Shown: positions 12,774 to 25,894 of the stretch, in pieces
How the letters are laid out: each line of letters begins with the position of its first letter
How positions within the stretch are numbered: position 1 is the first letter of the stretch
NCBI GenBank assembly: GCA_013399305.1
Contig: VXAI01000067.1
Location: 1,297,490 to 1,361,489, forward strand
Direction of reading: 5' to 3'
Source: Rostratula benghalensis
Lineage: Eukaryota > Chordata > Aves > Charadriiformes > Rostratulidae
Length of the DNA stretch: 64,000 nt
Translations under genes and position numbers: made by a program
The notes under the pieces: generated by a model
The model's database searches: none
Told to the model about the DNA's origin: nothing
What the model saw: only the letters and a program-made list of their open reading frames with translations

Positions 12774-15700
12774 GTGAGTTGCTTCATTCTTTGTATTCTT
12801 TTCAGTTTATAAAATGATACAGAGATTAAAGATTACCACAGTTTTAGCCATTTAACATTTGCAGATGAATCAGGAGTGTTGCTTTGTCTAAGAAAGTTGG
12901 CAACATGAGAAGTTTTTATGAAACTTTCCTTACATGTTTAGAACAGCAATAAGTGTGCAGTATTTCATCCTGTTTAAATGTCTAGATGTTGCTGCCTGGA
13001 AATACAACCCCCTGGGAAAATCTCACACTGCTAAATGTGTTTTCATTCTATATCAGACCTTTCCTCTCTATCTCTCTCCCCCTAGTTCTAAAGTTTTTTG
13101 GTGAATGGCAACTAGTCTTTGAGACATCCAATATTTTCATTTTATTAATGTAAAATCATAAATATAATCTTACAGCTTTGGTACAACTGAAAAAATCAAA
13201 GCACTGGAACGAAGTAACATGAAAAATTCTTTCTTCAATACTCTTCAAGGCAGTTCAGTCATTGAACTATTCCTGCAAAATTGTTAGACTTTTAATAAAA
13301 CTACACTTCCCACAGACAATATAGTTCTGGCCCACTTCGGCTTTCTGAGAGTAGTGCTAGCCAGCAGCAATAACTATTGACTTTGTCTAAGATCTGGGGT
13401 ACAGTATAAACCAAAAGATTTGGTGTGTTTACATGTTTATGCATTTCTAAGAATGATGCTTTATCTAACTTCAGGGACCTTATCAGCAAGAAAGAACAGA
13501 GAAACTCAAGTAAATTTATGCTACTGAATGGAGTGATATATAGAACCATGACAATCAAATTACATATTGATAGCATTGGCAAGTGTGATTTTTTTTCTTT
13601 TTTTTAAACTAGATAGTTATAGTAGCCAAAATGTATGATTTTATGCATCATGATAGTTGAAACTAGTTGTTAATTTGGCACTCTGAGTGATAAGGAGAAA
13701 GAAAATTGCTCTGTAAAGGCAAAAAATGAGCAGTCTTGAGTCATAGCTGGTGGTAGTATTTTTTTTATGTCCTGGTGTAGGTTACAAATTCTGGTCCATT
13801 CATTCTCTAAACTTATTTTTTTAATGCTAGCATATCTTTATGCCACCTTTTGCTTTTAATTTGAAGACTTAAAGCAATATTTTTACTGTCTATAACTGAG
13901 TGTTTCTTTCAAATATGCCCTGATGTAAAATGCTCAGGGTTAGCTTTGGCTTTTTTCTTTACCTACTGTATACTTTTTCTGACATGTTAGATTAACTTTC
14001 AGCCGCAGGCCAATCTGTCAAAGAAACAGGGAATGTCTCCTGCTATGACAGATTTGCCAGAGGCTGAGGTTTGAAACAAGCTGGGTATTGCTTCTTACAC
14101 AAAAGTAATTTCTCCCTACTGAAGAGAGCTATCACTGAATCAGCTGAACAGAAGCCTCTGACTTGCATTACTGGGTTCTGATCAGAAAATCTGCAACAGG
14201 CATTTTTTTTAATAAACTTATATGCCACAAAGGAGCTCTGGCAGTATAACTGTGGGAGAACTTTCAGCAATATAAGGTCAAAATAATTTCCTCAAGGATA
14301 TCAGGAATCCAATATATATTTTAAAAACTTTCCCTGGTTGACTTCCGTATTGTTATCATGTTGGATGAATATACTCCTGCGAAGACAAACCCATAGGTCA
14401 GACTTTAACATACAGGCAGGACCTATACTATCATCCTAGCATCTGCTCCAAAAATAACCACCCCACTCCTTAAACCTGACTCAATTTACTGTATGAGCTG
14501 AACAAAATTGTGCCCCCTGCACTCCAATTGTCCCTCCTTGCCTGTAGTGCTGAGGGGCTAGAAGATGGTGTACATCCTGAGCTTCCCTTTGCAGCACCGC
14601 TTCTTCCAAGGGGATATCCATGGCCAGCTCTCAAAGCAAGTGCAACTGTGTAACAAAGCCTGGGAATTTTGCAGAAATGGCTAAACAAGAACATATATAA
14701 CAGGCATTCGCTAAGAAGCAATCTAGACAATTGCACAACAGCTACACTGCTGCTGGGCAGCTTGTGGGGTGAAATGAAGCCACAGTTCGTTCAGTCAGGG
14801 CTCCTTTTGCAGGGGACTGATGTTTTCTCTCTTCAGCACTGTCTGGCAGAGGATGTGTGACTGTCACACATGCTGTAAAAATGTCTCCAGCCATGTAAAA
14901 CAGCAAATTTGCTAGGTCTCACAACCCCCTTTGTTTGTATTGCCCCATTTGTCTGACTTTGAAATAACTGCATGCAGAAGAGTGTTCATAGTTACCTTTA
15001 TGGTTATACTGCTGTCAGAACAGGAGAGATGCGTCTAGCCATTGAGACTGAATCTACTCTGTTCATCCTGCTGCAGATTATCTGCAAATGGCCTTTAAAT
15101 CTTTTTATAGACATACTCACCACCAGAATTAATCAATAGATAAGTTACACTGACAGGGTTTTGACTAAACTCTCTGTGATGCTTTATGAATAATTGCTTG
15201 TGGCAAACACTGATTGCTGTTGGTTGAACAGGGCACCTTACTCATATGCAGACATTCAGTGTGGCCACACCATGTATGTGCACATTCCAGCAAACAGTAG
15301 AGGTAACATCATGATTTTATTCTCCTGAATGTGCCTATATATGTGCCTTAGCTCTTCAAACAGGCTGAGTGGAAAAGGTTGCAAGACCCAATAAACAGAC
15401 ATTGATGGTGGGGCTTTTGTGCTTGTTCTGCCTGCCTCTCTCACTGATATGCTGGGGGGTGTTAGGAGACTAAATTACACTTTTGAAAATTATATGGACA
15501 AAGTGAATGATGTGCTGTGATACCCTTGACTGGGCTTTTTAATAGTGTTTGTTTGCTTACTTGCTAATTTGCAAGGTCTGGTAATTTGCGATCAACCTGC
15601 CAGTCGTTAGTGTGAATTAGTGCAGTTCTATTATATCAGAGGGACAAGCAAGTCAATAAGAAAGAGAAGAAGCATCCCATGTTAATGATGCTATAGGAAA

Positions 15701-17489
15701 ATGGCTTGAATGCCTTTGAACTGTTTAGTGTAGTACTTCTGTCTAAACTATTTCATATTAGATTAGTTCTTAGTTCATTCTCTTGCATGTAAATAACTGT
15801 TAAAAAAAAAAAAAGTCTTTCCTAGTCTTTAGTGAAGGTGATCTCTTCTTATTGTTTGTTTGCATACCTCCATTGTGGGTCTTTTATCATTTTTATGATG
15901 ATGTAAGGAATGTGTCATCTATGTAGCATCTGCACAATGTTTGCTGAAAATTAAGCTGGTTTAAAGCATTATATTTCAAATCTGTCACAGCAATTTCAGT
16001 GGTAATGTTCTTTCATTTTAACCAAACTGTTCTGAAGTGTTTTTGAGAGAGAAGAGATGAGGAATTCTATCTCTTGACAAAGTCCTTGAAACATCCAGTT
16101 TAAAACTCAGTAATGTTACTGTCTTATGAAACCTCTCTTTTAAAAACATTAATGGTGGCTTTTCAAAAACACTAGTGGACAACACTTCATGTGTCCCCTT
16201 GTCAAGCTGCTCTTACCTGACCCTTTGCGTGAAAGGATGATCTTTCAGTCATAAACGTAGTGATGAGAGCTGTCAGAGAAATGTCCATTCCTATGAAGTG
16301 CTCTTCATAGTTTTCTTTGAGATCCAGGAAAGGTAATTTGTTGTCATAGACTTAAAAGGAAAGTGTTGTTTGAAAGTAAGACATGAAGTAATCATTCCTT
16401 ATGATATTTAACTGGTTTATAAAATAAAGATCTCCAAAGTTTCAACCCATAAATGCATACTGAATAAACTAGACACATCCATGTATGTAAGAAGTCATTC
16501 CTCTATTTCTGGAAGTTAAGAGAATGGTTGCTATTTTCTTTTCCTCTCAAGAACAAGAGTATTTTATGGGGTGATTCTCTTGACTATGCTTATTCTGTAA
16601 GAAGAGTGGGTGAAAGAACAGAATAATGCATCTGAGGAACAGGATCTCTAAAATCAGTTGTTGTCTGTGTCTTGAAATTATTGCTGCCAATGAAACTGTA
16701 TTTGTTAGTGCAATATTTTTTTTCTGTTCAGAACCCTTTAATTGCAGGTTGCGCTTCTGAGGCTAGTGACAGACAAGGTTATCCAGTGTTTGGAGCTGAT
16801 TCCCCTTTCCATCTGTTACTTGATCCTCTGTTCTTACAGATGCCAGATGAATATTTCTTCCTCATTTTCTAGCTCCTTTTATTCTGCAATATGCTGATGT
16901 ATAGTTTCATATTTAAAATTCCTAATATGATACAAAGCAGCTTCAATGTAGAATACTTTTTATTCAGGAGCAACTTTATTTTCTTTTATCGTTTGGCTGA
17001 CTAAGGAAGAAGACAGTAAAGTGAATTTCTCTGGGGACATGGTAAGATTAGCTGGAGATGTGGGCAGGTTCCTCTTCTTCCTCTCTAAGGTTGGTTATGG
17101 TCTGGTTTGCACAAGTTTTACTGGTCTGATTTTTGGTTTTACAGTTTAAAGTTCCCTTTTATGCATGGTTAATTGACAGAAGTAGAACGGGTTATACTGA
17201 TACAGGTAATTTTGTGCCAGTTTAAAACAATGAACACCTGGAAATGGAAGGGGATGAATTGCAATCTACTGTTAACATCGCACTGAAAAATGATTATTAT
17301 TTTTTTGTTTGTTTGTTTTAGTGAGAGTTATCTGAGAGTTTTTTCTGTTTCTGAATGACGTAGACGGTTTCATTGCTGCTGTGTGTCTTAGCTGCTTCTT
17401 ATCTTAGCTTTATTATACAGCCTCCATTATCACAGAATCTAAATGATGCACTATTACTAATGGGCTGTTTTTACCATTTTTCTGTGAGG
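12774..17489. other. Non-coding stretch, no gene seen
   Basis: Only short open frames (up to about 93 codons, on either strand) occur here, with no domain I recognise. A 13-base A run lies at about 15802-15814. No interspersed repeat could be named by eye. Confidence 0.55.
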
Positions 17490-17570
17490 CCATTATAAAG
17501 ATGGAAAACAGGATCACTTGATTGGTTAAGGGCCATGTTTGGGTCACCTAATAGCTATGTCTAGTTTAGA
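17490..17570 (-). mobile_element. MIR-like SINE fragment (probable)
   Basis: Read on the minus strand, this resembles the conserved MIR core and its 3' flank. On the plus strand the order is an ATAAAGATGGAAAACAG piece, then CACTTGATTGGTTAAGGG, then GGGTCACCTAATAGCTA. This parallels the MIR order: gatgaggaaactgag, gaggttaagtgactt, aaggtcacacagctag. Divergence is high, as expected for an ancient MIR in a bird. It could be a chance resemblance. Confidence 0.5.
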
Positions 17571-17992
17571 TATGCCAATTAATATGGAATTTAAATACAG
17601 GAAAGCAGTTGGTGATTGAAACTGCCAGCCCTAGACTGTCTGCAGGCAAGTGACAAACTGGGAGCCAAGTTCTAGTGGTTCCAGGTGGAGAAGCCTTGAG
17701 TGAGAAGCCTTCAGAGCGTGGTTTGAGTAGTGCCTTCTTTGAGTAGAAGCTTGAACCCGAGTTATATGTCTGTGCATGCCAGAACATCCGTCTTGTCTGG
17801 TAGAGACCCTTCACTTCTAGCTTCATATTGTCATACCAAAAAGGAGAATGGAGTTGTCTGGTTATATTGCCCTAACAAGCTGCAGGATGTTTCTTACTAT
17901 AGTGACATGTGTACATTACATTTTGGTTTTCTATATCATGACTGAAACTTTGTGCTGAGTTTTTTCTCTACATGTCCCCAGAACTGCAGGCT
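17571..17992. other. Non-coding stretch before assembly gap
   Basis: No gene or named repeat is seen. The sequence runs into an N gap, so any feature here may be truncated. Confidence 0.6.
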
Positions 17993-18457
17993 NNNNNNNN
18001 NNNNNNNNNNNNNNNNNNNNNNNNNNNNNNNNNNNNNNNNNNNNNNNNNNNNNNNNNNNNNNNNNNNNNNNNNNNNNNNNNNNNNNNNNNNNNNNNNNNN
18101 NNNNNNNNNNNNNNNNNNNNNNNNNNNNNNNNNNNNNNNNNNNNNNNNNNNNNNNNNNNNNNNNNNNNNNNNNNNNNNNNNNNNNNNNNNNNNNNNNNNN
18201 NNNNNNNNNNNNNNNNNNNNNNNNNNNNNNNNNNNNNNNNNNNNNNNNNNNNNNNNNNNNNNNNNNNNNNNNNNNNNNNNNNNNNNNNNNNNNNNNNNNN
18301 NNNNNNNNNNNNNNNNNNNNNNNNNNNNNNNNNNNNNNNNNNNNNNNNNNNNNNNNNNNNNNNNNNNNNNNNNNNNNNNNNNNNNNNNNNNNNNNNNNNN
18401 NNNNNNNNNNNNNNNNNNNNNNNNNNNNNNNNNNNNNNNNNNNNNNNNNNNNNNNNN
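17993..18457. other. Assembly gap (465 N)
   Basis: This is a run of 465 undetermined bases. Its length may be an estimate. All open frames drawn across it are artefacts. The flanks are CAGGCT on the left and GCGGAAGGG on the right. They show no shared repeat that would explain the gap, and the missing piece could be GC-rich or repetitive. Confidence 0.99.
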
Positions 18458-19040
18458 GCGGAAGGGATGAGAAGCATAGTCAGATTCAGTCAGCCCTTAA
18501 CTAAACTGGACAAGTACATATGCATGTGCATATAGGTATATATAAGATGTACCTGTGCATAAAATTATGGTCCCACTCCTGTTTGTAGACATAATAGTGC
18601 TTCCTGCTGCACCACTTCAATGTAACTACTACACTATGGATTTTTTTTTCCTCTTTGTGTGATTTCTGTAAACTTCTGTGGTCTGCATGTCTGTTTCTTG
18701 TTCCATCAGCCTACACCCATCGTGGCATTTTCTTCTTCATCCTTTAAAAATATATTGGAAACCATTTCACTAAAAGGTAATCCTGTCCATCCTGTAAATG
18801 CCCTGTTTGTTCTTCTGATGTCCTTGTAGCTCACAGGTTGGTCTGAACAGGCTTTGTAAGGAGCACGTCTGCTGCTGTTCAGTGGGTTTCTGAGCATGGT
18901 GCTGCTTCGAACGCACCACTGCCAGACTTGGAGTAATATTTAGACCAAAGATACTAGCATTTGAAATGTTATTATTCTGTATGACTTGCCTGAAAAGAGG
19001 AGAGGGAAAGCCATTATTAGTGGAATAGTGTGAAACTCCT
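18458..19040. other. Non-coding stretch after assembly gap
   Basis: No gene, exon or repeat that I can name is visible here. Confidence 0.6.
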
Positions 19041-19130
19041 GATCTAGGTGTTCCTGCTCTGGCAGGAGGATTGAACTAGATGATCTTTCAAGGTCCCTTC
19101 CAATCCCTGATAGTCTGTGATTCTGTGATC
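19041..19130 (+). mobile_element. CR1 LINE 3' end fragment
   Basis: The segment reads GATCTAGGTGTTCCTGCTC, then GGAGGATTGAACTAGATGAT, then CAAGGTCCCTTCCAATCCC, and ends with two copies of the octamer TCTGTGAT at 19114-19129. This is the typical tail of an avian CR1 with its terminal octamer repeat. It is only about 90 bp, so it is strongly 5' truncated. Its wording differs from the other copies in the window, which suggests a different CR1 subfamily. Confidence 0.93.
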
Positions 19131-22100
19131 TGTGCCAACTTTTGGTTTTCTTCTTCGTTTGATTTGGCAGCCCTTGTAGTTATGTTTGGCTAATGCCTGA
19201 GGCAAGGTTTGATGGTGTGGGGAGGATTGGGGAAATACATGCTTCCCTGTTCTGTGTCTTGGGAAGATGGCATGTATCCTGCAGGTTTCTTCAGGAGACA
19301 TTTGTGCAAGCAAAACTGCTTTTGTTTTTTATAACTTTACTTTTAATTCAAATGTGAACTGCAGTCATGGCCTTGGTAGGGAAATAGTTTATCTTTTTTT
19401 TCCCAAATACATACCTATGCATTTTTTTTTAAGCTGTACATCATCTTTGGTAGTTTTTCTGAGTGATATTTTAACTATTCCAAAGCTATTTTTACTATTC
19501 AAGGATTGTGATACTGACTCATGTGATATGTTAAGCTAATCATGTCACCTGTACTCACTAAATTTTACTGTGCTTCTCTTATTTGTCTGGTAGTGGCCTT
19601 GCTCCCAAAGATGTTCCTAGTCTTAGTAAATATGTGCAGAGTATTTCCAGGTTCTGAATTTGAGGGTGGCAATGTAAATACCTCCTGAACAGGAGGTTTT
19701 TATATATAGGGTACAAATAAAGGTTTGTGACCCTTAGCTCCCTGGGCCATCTCAGAAAGATTTGAGAAGACTCTTCATTTCTTCAAAGATCATGAATCCA
19801 AGTATGTATTAAACCCTGAAGACTGAGGAAGCTGTTGTGAAGGAACCATACTAAAACTTTGTTCCCCAACCAAGGACAGTTTAATGTTCATATTAGCATG
19901 TATTAGACAATGGATAGCTTGATGTCTGAGGTCATAAATTTTTTAAAGTAGCCATCCTGTGTCACATTTCCTCTTGATCTGCACTTAAATTTTCATTTAC
20001 TTTTTATATGTTGCTGGTTGAGGGCCAGTAGTTTTCTATCATGAGGAATGGTTGCTGAATTAGATTTGCTTTTTTTCCCAGCTCTGAAGAGATGCGCATT
20101 ATCAAACCAGGTGTTTGGTTCAGAATAAGAGAGGAGAAAGTTCTATAGGGAATACACTTAGCAAAGCAATGCCATAAATAGGTCTTGTGTCAGTGTTTGC
20201 TGTAATGTCTTGATATGTGTCATCATGAATTATATATTATTTCAGATTTATCACTTCTTCCACTGATAAGGGACATTGCTTCTTTGAGTGAGTTTTCTTC
20301 ATGGTTTAAAAGATTTACTGATACATTGAAATTTCCTGTATTGGAGATTCAGATGAACTTTGGAAACTTGAGATAAGAACTATAAATCTGCTATAAACTA
20401 GGAAGCCATTTCTCAAAGTGTATATTTATTGACAGAGCTTGTACTAGCTTATTCTTCTGCTTCTCATTTCTGTGCATCTCAACAGCATGAAGAAAAAGTC
20501 AAAACCTTCATGTTGCTTGTATGATATACAGATAATTTTTCAACAAATTAGTAGTCCTCATTAGAGCATTATCAGTTATTGCCCCAAAGGGATAATTGGG
20601 GAAAAGGTATACTCCTGTAAGTGTCTCAAGTACTGCTTTCAGGTTTTGTTCTTTTGAAATGCTGTGTCATTGAGGGTGGTTTTTAAATATTTGTCTACAC
20701 TTAAGTCCTCATTTTGGAGCTCTAAAGTAATTTTATTAAAAATTCTGGGCTTGACGGCTTCATTTAAGTTCTTTATGTAAAGTTGGCTTCACTTAGGTAC
20801 ATTTGAGAATAAGATCACTTAGTGAATGGTGTAAGGGCAATGGGCAGGGAGGCCACTATTGAGCCTTCATGAAAAAAAAGAAAACAATTCTACCCCTTAG
20901 ATAGGGGGAAACATCGCATATCCTTGGCCTAACCTGTATTATCTATGCAAGATCTATGCAAGATCTAGCCAGCATGGGAGAGCACCTAGGACAGTATTAG
21001 ACCATGTGAACTGCCACTAGATCCCCAACAGGAAAATTGTACTGGAGGAGATACACGTATAATCTGGAGCCTGCACTCCAGACATTCAGCAGATTCAGGC
21101 AAGCAGATTATGAAAGTTGTGTAAAATTGTTTTCCAGCATTAGTATGATTTTAATGAGTGTAAAGTTACTGATAATGATATACATGAATTTTATTGTTAA
21201 AATCTTAAACTTTTCAGAAATCTTTAATGAACATTAGACTGTGGAAACAAGTAAAGAATATCTCATTTCTAGCAGCTGTTTTTCTCTGGTCTCATTTGAG
21301 TTGCATTTTTTTGCCTCCTTCCAGTTCCTTTTGTTTTGCAAAATATTGACACACAAATTGATATTGAAGTTTTGTAACAGAATTTCCTAACAAGCCATTT
21401 AGATGCATAATCTGTCTCATGTTCAGAACTGCTTTCATCCCTCTTTATGGTTCAACTGAGTTAAAGATAAGACTCATATGACTTTCCCTGGGGACCTATT
21501 CGATTCAACTGGAGACTTCTCAGTATCACCTTCCTGCCTTGTACCTAAGGGCAGATTAGGGGCTGGTTTACCCCATTTTACTGATAGAACTGTGAAGTGA
21601 ATCATACAGTTTCACTTTTCCCACTGCAGAGGTGGTTTGTATTGCTGTGACTTCATCTTCTGTGTTAGTTTTGACCACTGAAAAATGTGGCAAGGTAGTG
21701 TTTTAACTTTGTTCTTATTGCCAAAAATGAAAGATCTTTCTGACAATATAAGCCTCAAGACACAATCCCAGTATTAAAGCAGTAAGTCTTCCTCTTCACA
21801 TCACTCCCTCTCCCCTAAGCAGTCAATCATTTATCAGCTGACATGGGCATTATGGACAAACCTATTGAAACTTGGAGTCACACTGCAAAATGGACATATG
21901 GAATAGAGATGCCACATTACAATTATGGGATAATTCAGATAAGTCATCTTTGACCCAGTTGTACAGTGGAGAGGGATGAGTAGAAATGTGGGGGTGGCAA
22001 GGGATACTCAAATTTAGTGGCTGATAGTATGAAGAAAAAAGAATGTAGGAATGCCTTCCTCACCACCAGCTGCATCCGGATGTTAAAAACTGAAACTTTT

Positions 22101-22345
22101 ATATTATGGCTATTTGTCTATGAGACTTTTAAGGCCAACCAGTAGTGATTAAATATTGAAGGAATCTAAATCAAGATAGCATCACTTCCGGTGCTTTCTA
22201 GTTACTGAAGACAACTTTTCATCAGCAACAGCAGATTCCTTGGCTTCTGTGCAAACTTTCCTTAGCTTGGGTGCTGCCTCCCTGAACACATCTTGGCAGT
22301 TTTTACAGCTGAGCTAGCTCCTTCCTGGTGATTTTGGCATGTGTA
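19131..22345. other. Non-coding stretch, no gene seen
   Basis: This stretch has no supportable gene. A hairpin with arms CCTCCTG and CAGGAGG lies at 19681-19696. An 11-bp unit is tandemly duplicated at 20941-20967. A piece near 21560-21590 weakly resembles an inverted MIR tail but is too short to call. Confidence 0.55.
20941..20967. repeat. 11-bp tandem duplication
   Basis: The unit ATCTATGCAAG occurs twice exactly, followed by a partial third copy (ATCTA). It is a minor local slippage-type duplication. Confidence 0.9.
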
Positions 22346-22517
22346 CATCTGTGCTTCTCCCCATAGATGCAAAGTTAATGCTGTGTATTGGTGCATGCTG
22401 TGTGCTGTTGCAGTGCTTGTGAAGTCCAGGGCTGTCTCTACATGTAGATCTCACCCAACTCCTCTTACTTCCTTCCATACAGGTTAGGGTTGGATTGGGT
22501 TTTGCTTCTCAAAATAA
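22346..22517 (+). repeat. Unclassified interspersed repeat, copy A
   Basis: This segment aligns by eye with 24445-24606 in the same orientation. The shared blocks, in order, are CATCTGT/CATTTGT, CTCCCCAYAG, TAATGCTGT, AGTGCTTGTRAAGTCCAGG, GTAGRTCTCA, and TTCTCAAAATAA at the right end. The copies differ by indels and many substitutions, so the duplication or insertion is old. I cannot name the family. It is not CR1 and has no MIR core that I can see. Confidence 0.55.
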
Positions 22518-24444
22518 CTTCACCATCTGCTGAGACTTCCTAACTCACAGATAAAGTTTGGATGAATGGATCTTTTCTGATTTTTAAGTGTCAGTCTCCC
22601 TTGTACTGTACAAGATGCCAAACTGTAAGGAGAAGTCTGAAACTGGATAGTCATGATCAAGCATCCCGTTTGTTGCTCATTTGGAGATGAGTGGAAGCTC
22701 TCAGTGATGGAACATCTCTACATAGGAAAATGCTGATGCCATCTTTTAGTAGAATAACAACACTTAGATGGCCTTATGTTATTAAACAATACCAAATGAT
22801 AGACAGAATAAAGACGTTTTGATATTTTAGTGTCTCTCACTGAACTTAAAAGGCAAGAGTGTTTAAGCTCTTTGGAGTTTCAGATCACTCACTGACTGGC
22901 TGCTGGGATCAAGAGGAATTGATTTTTGGCTATACTAGGTGCCATAAGAGGCAAACAAGGATGTTTTCTTTCTACTATTGGTTATAAAAGATGAAAGCAG
23001 TCAGTGATGTACAGCAATGAATTGGACCAGTGATGAATTCTTATGTCTGTCTCATTATGTGGTGTCTGCAGAAATGGGAGCAAAAGAAAATAATTTTTTT
23101 TTTTTGGTGGAAGTTGGGAGGGGCTTTGTTTTTCCAGGGGGCTGTTGTGTTTTGCTGCAGGTCTAAACCTAGGTGAATTTACAGGAGTGGCTTTTGAGAT
23201 GGTCTTCTCCTAGGCATCCCAGCTCAGACTAAGTCAAAGCTGGTTTTACTCTTTTTGTCAGACTTTTTGACTGTAATTCTGGCAGGAGACTCATGCACAC
23301 ACAGTGGTCTGTCTGCATAGAGTTGCTCACAATATCAGGACCTGTATTTTTTTAATTTTGTTCTCCATAATTTGAAATAAATCCTCTAGATTGAAAATAG
23401 AAAGTGTTGCTTATTGCATATGGGGGAAAATCTGACCAATATGTAATAGTGTTGTATTTTTATATTTGCTGAGATGAATCTATTCGCTTTCTTGCATTTC
23501 ATTTGCAGAGCTACTTTCCAGCTCTGCTTAGCTGGACAAGATGAGGAGGATTCTTACCCAAATCTGTAAGCTGTTTTCAGCTTTGCTAATATACAAGCTG
23601 CTGTTTTGTTCCAACATAGTATAGGTGAGTTTAAGAAAATTGTCACTGATTTTTTTTTTTTTTTTAAAGGCAGAATCTGTTATCCTAAATTTTAGTGTGT
23701 TACATTTCTACGCATTAAGCCAGAATTTTCTTTGACTTCATGCCAGTATAACTGGGAGCTTTGCTCAATCCTGAGCTCACCCATCATTAATTAGGTTGAT
23801 GAGAATCAGCAAAATGTCTGTTTTCCCCTTACTACAATGCATATAATCATATAATTAATAGCGCAGATGAATTTGTCTGGATCCTGATAAATGCAGTGAG
23901 ATAAAGTTTGTATATAAGAAACCCACAACTGCTGTAGGCTTAATCTCTTTGCCCAGCAAAGGTGTAATTTGTATGTGTACATTCACTGGTGTGAATGTAT
24001 TTGAGGTAGTCTTCTGTGTCTGATACACAAGGTGTGAATTATTATACCCACTAGAAATGAGCCTTAGTGCTTTATTCAAGTTGGTGCATGACTTGCTTTT
24101 AGCTACGGAGATCCCTAGTGTGCTGCATGTGGGTGGCAGTTGTTTGTTGGTGTCAGATGTTCTTATAAGCAGTGTATGGAGGAGTGCACTGCAGTGTGGA
24201 ATGAGAAATGTATTTTAGTGAATGTTACTTGAGCTTTTGCAGTTGTGAACTGAAATCAATAAACATAAGGTGGACATGTTGCAAACTGATGCACAACTGA
24301 TGTCTTGGCATTTGTGTAGACCATCCCAGGGATGTACCCATGGGGAGTATCTACAGGATGCTCTATGCATCTGCAGGATTTGGACTAGAGTTGGCTGCTA
24401 CTTGCCCAGCTCAGCATGCAGGCAGGCAAGCTGTTCCACAAGTC
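22518..24444. other. Non-coding stretch between repeat copies
   Basis: No gene was found. A 16-base T run lies at about 23650-23665. A minus-strand open frame of 74 codons (23855-24079) has no recognisable feature. Confidence 0.55.
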
Positions 24445-24606
24445 CATTTGTCTCCCCACAGGAGTGCTAATAATGCTGTTAGTCTCTGAAGTGCTTGTAA
24501 AGTCCAGGTAGTTTGCCTTTGCAGGTAGGTCTCATGCAAGCTTAGGAATCTCTGTGCCCACATGAAAATTAGAGCTATGGCTGGCTTGGTTTTCTTCTCA
24601 AAATAA
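24445..24606 (+). repeat. Unclassified interspersed repeat, copy B
   Basis: This is the second diverged copy of the unit at 22346-22517, about 2.1 kb downstream in direct orientation. The best-conserved core is AGTGCTTGTAAAGTCCAGG (24490-24508), and TTCTCAAAATAA marks the right end. The pair could be two insertions of one family or an old local duplication. Confidence 0.55.
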
Positions 24607-25880
24607 AGATTTGGAGCACAAGTTGTAGTGGTTGTTGTAGCAGACCAAGCTCCAGTGGCTGCCCTAGCTCAATCACTATTTACACTGAACAGAGTAATTT
24701 GGCTGTGTTAGTTTGAAACAGGCTATGTGGGAAGAAGGTGCCCTCTGCATTTGTAGATCACTTCTTTTATTTTTTTTCACTGCAGTAATGGTCGCTAGTG
24801 TTATATAAAACATTGATTAATCAGACAGAACTCACAGGAGCCAGGGAAGTTCAAAGCACAGCTACTTTCAAGAGACCCCCTAACGCCTTAAGGGGGTAAA
24901 GTTTGGCAGACACTCACTGTAGGTTTGCTGTGTCCCTAGTCAAAAAGTTGCACTGTTTGGCATGCTGATGGGAGTATTATTGAATAAATATAATACAACA
25001 TTTGCACTCTGATTTAAAAAAAAAAAAAAAAGAAAAAAGGTGAAATATACTATTCAGAGAAAAAGGCTCTGATGAAAGGAATTGTTTTTTTTTTGTTTGA
25101 GGGGTTTTTTTCCCCTAAGACTTCCTGTTTTGTTTGGTTATGTACGCTCCTAGTACTACATGGCCATGGGAATATTAACTTGCACACAATCTGGACCTAA
25201 GAGGTGACACTTTCCACATTTCACTGAGAGCTGTGTAAAATGGAGTCCTTCCAAATGAGTTTTCTGAGTATGGTAGCTACGTGTCAAACTCCTGATTCTG
25301 TGTGAACCATGGAAATAGACTACTTTCCAAGCTTTTTGTATTCTTCCAAGCATCTTCTAAAATGTTTTCTCAGTTTACCCTTTCTTGAAATCTTGTTATA
25401 AAGAACTATACTTATAAACCTGCCATGGAACTATGAATAAGCATCATAAAGCTAAAAACTTTCAAGCCAAAAGCACAGCTATGTGAGGTATTTTGACCTC
25501 TCTGGATCTTGATGGTCTAAGATCAGGATTCGTGGACTTATTTACATGACTAGCTTACTGTAATCTTTGCATCATGGGAGCAGAAGTGTTGAGAGGGTTC
25601 AAAGAGGTCTTCTATTTCATGCATTGCATCCTTCCACTCTAAAAGGCAACAAAGCAAGACCTTTTTTTTTTTTTTTTTTTTCTTCTCCCCTGTGTAGAAG
25701 GCACTGGCCTATGTGACTGTATTACTCCCTGAACAACAGGAACAATGAACGAAGGTTAAGAAACACGATAAAGCGTCACTGTGGCAAATTATTGGTTTCT
25801 GGCCTTTGTGACTGCGGTGTTATTTTCCGCCCGTGGTGGGGACCCAGCAGTTGTGACTTCGTGCCTTCCTGGCATTGGCA
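24607..25880. other. Non-coding stretch with homopolymer runs
   Basis: No gene is seen. A 16-base A run lies at about 25016-25031, interrupted and then continuing, and a 20-base T run lies at 25662-25681. Neither marks a processed pseudogene that I can identify, because the DNA next to them has no long open frame. Confidence 0.55.
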
Positions 25881-25894
25881 CCTGTAGGTGGCAG
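25881..25894 (+). promoter_or_regulatory. CTCF-like binding motif (candidate)
   Basis: CCTGTAGGTGGCAG matches the core CTCF consensus CCASYAGRKGGCRS at 13 of 14 positions, with only T for A at position 3. CTCF is the zinc-finger protein that anchors chromatin loops and insulators in vertebrates. The motif lies in a locally GC-richer patch (about 25800-25940) that includes a few CpGs. Single motif matches of this quality occur by chance, so binding is unproven. Confidence 0.45.

Noticed and set aside
17952..18535. Long open frames on both strands across 17993-18457
   Set aside because: They consist of unknown residues read through an assembly gap and are artefacts.
19681..19696. Hairpin followed by a T run, looking like a bacterial terminator
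   Set aside because: The surrounding DNA is clearly avian nuclear sequence, so a rho-independent terminator makes no sense; the short stem is likely chance.
21555..21595. Piece resembling an inverted MIR tail (CCCCATTTTACTGATAGAAC)
   Set aside because: Only about 15 bases match well and the following MIR core is not recognisable, so it is too short to call.
25016..25681. A run and T run as marks of a processed pseudogene pair
   Set aside because: No coding-like sequence lies upstream of either run and no flanking duplications were seen. They are probably simple homopolymers.
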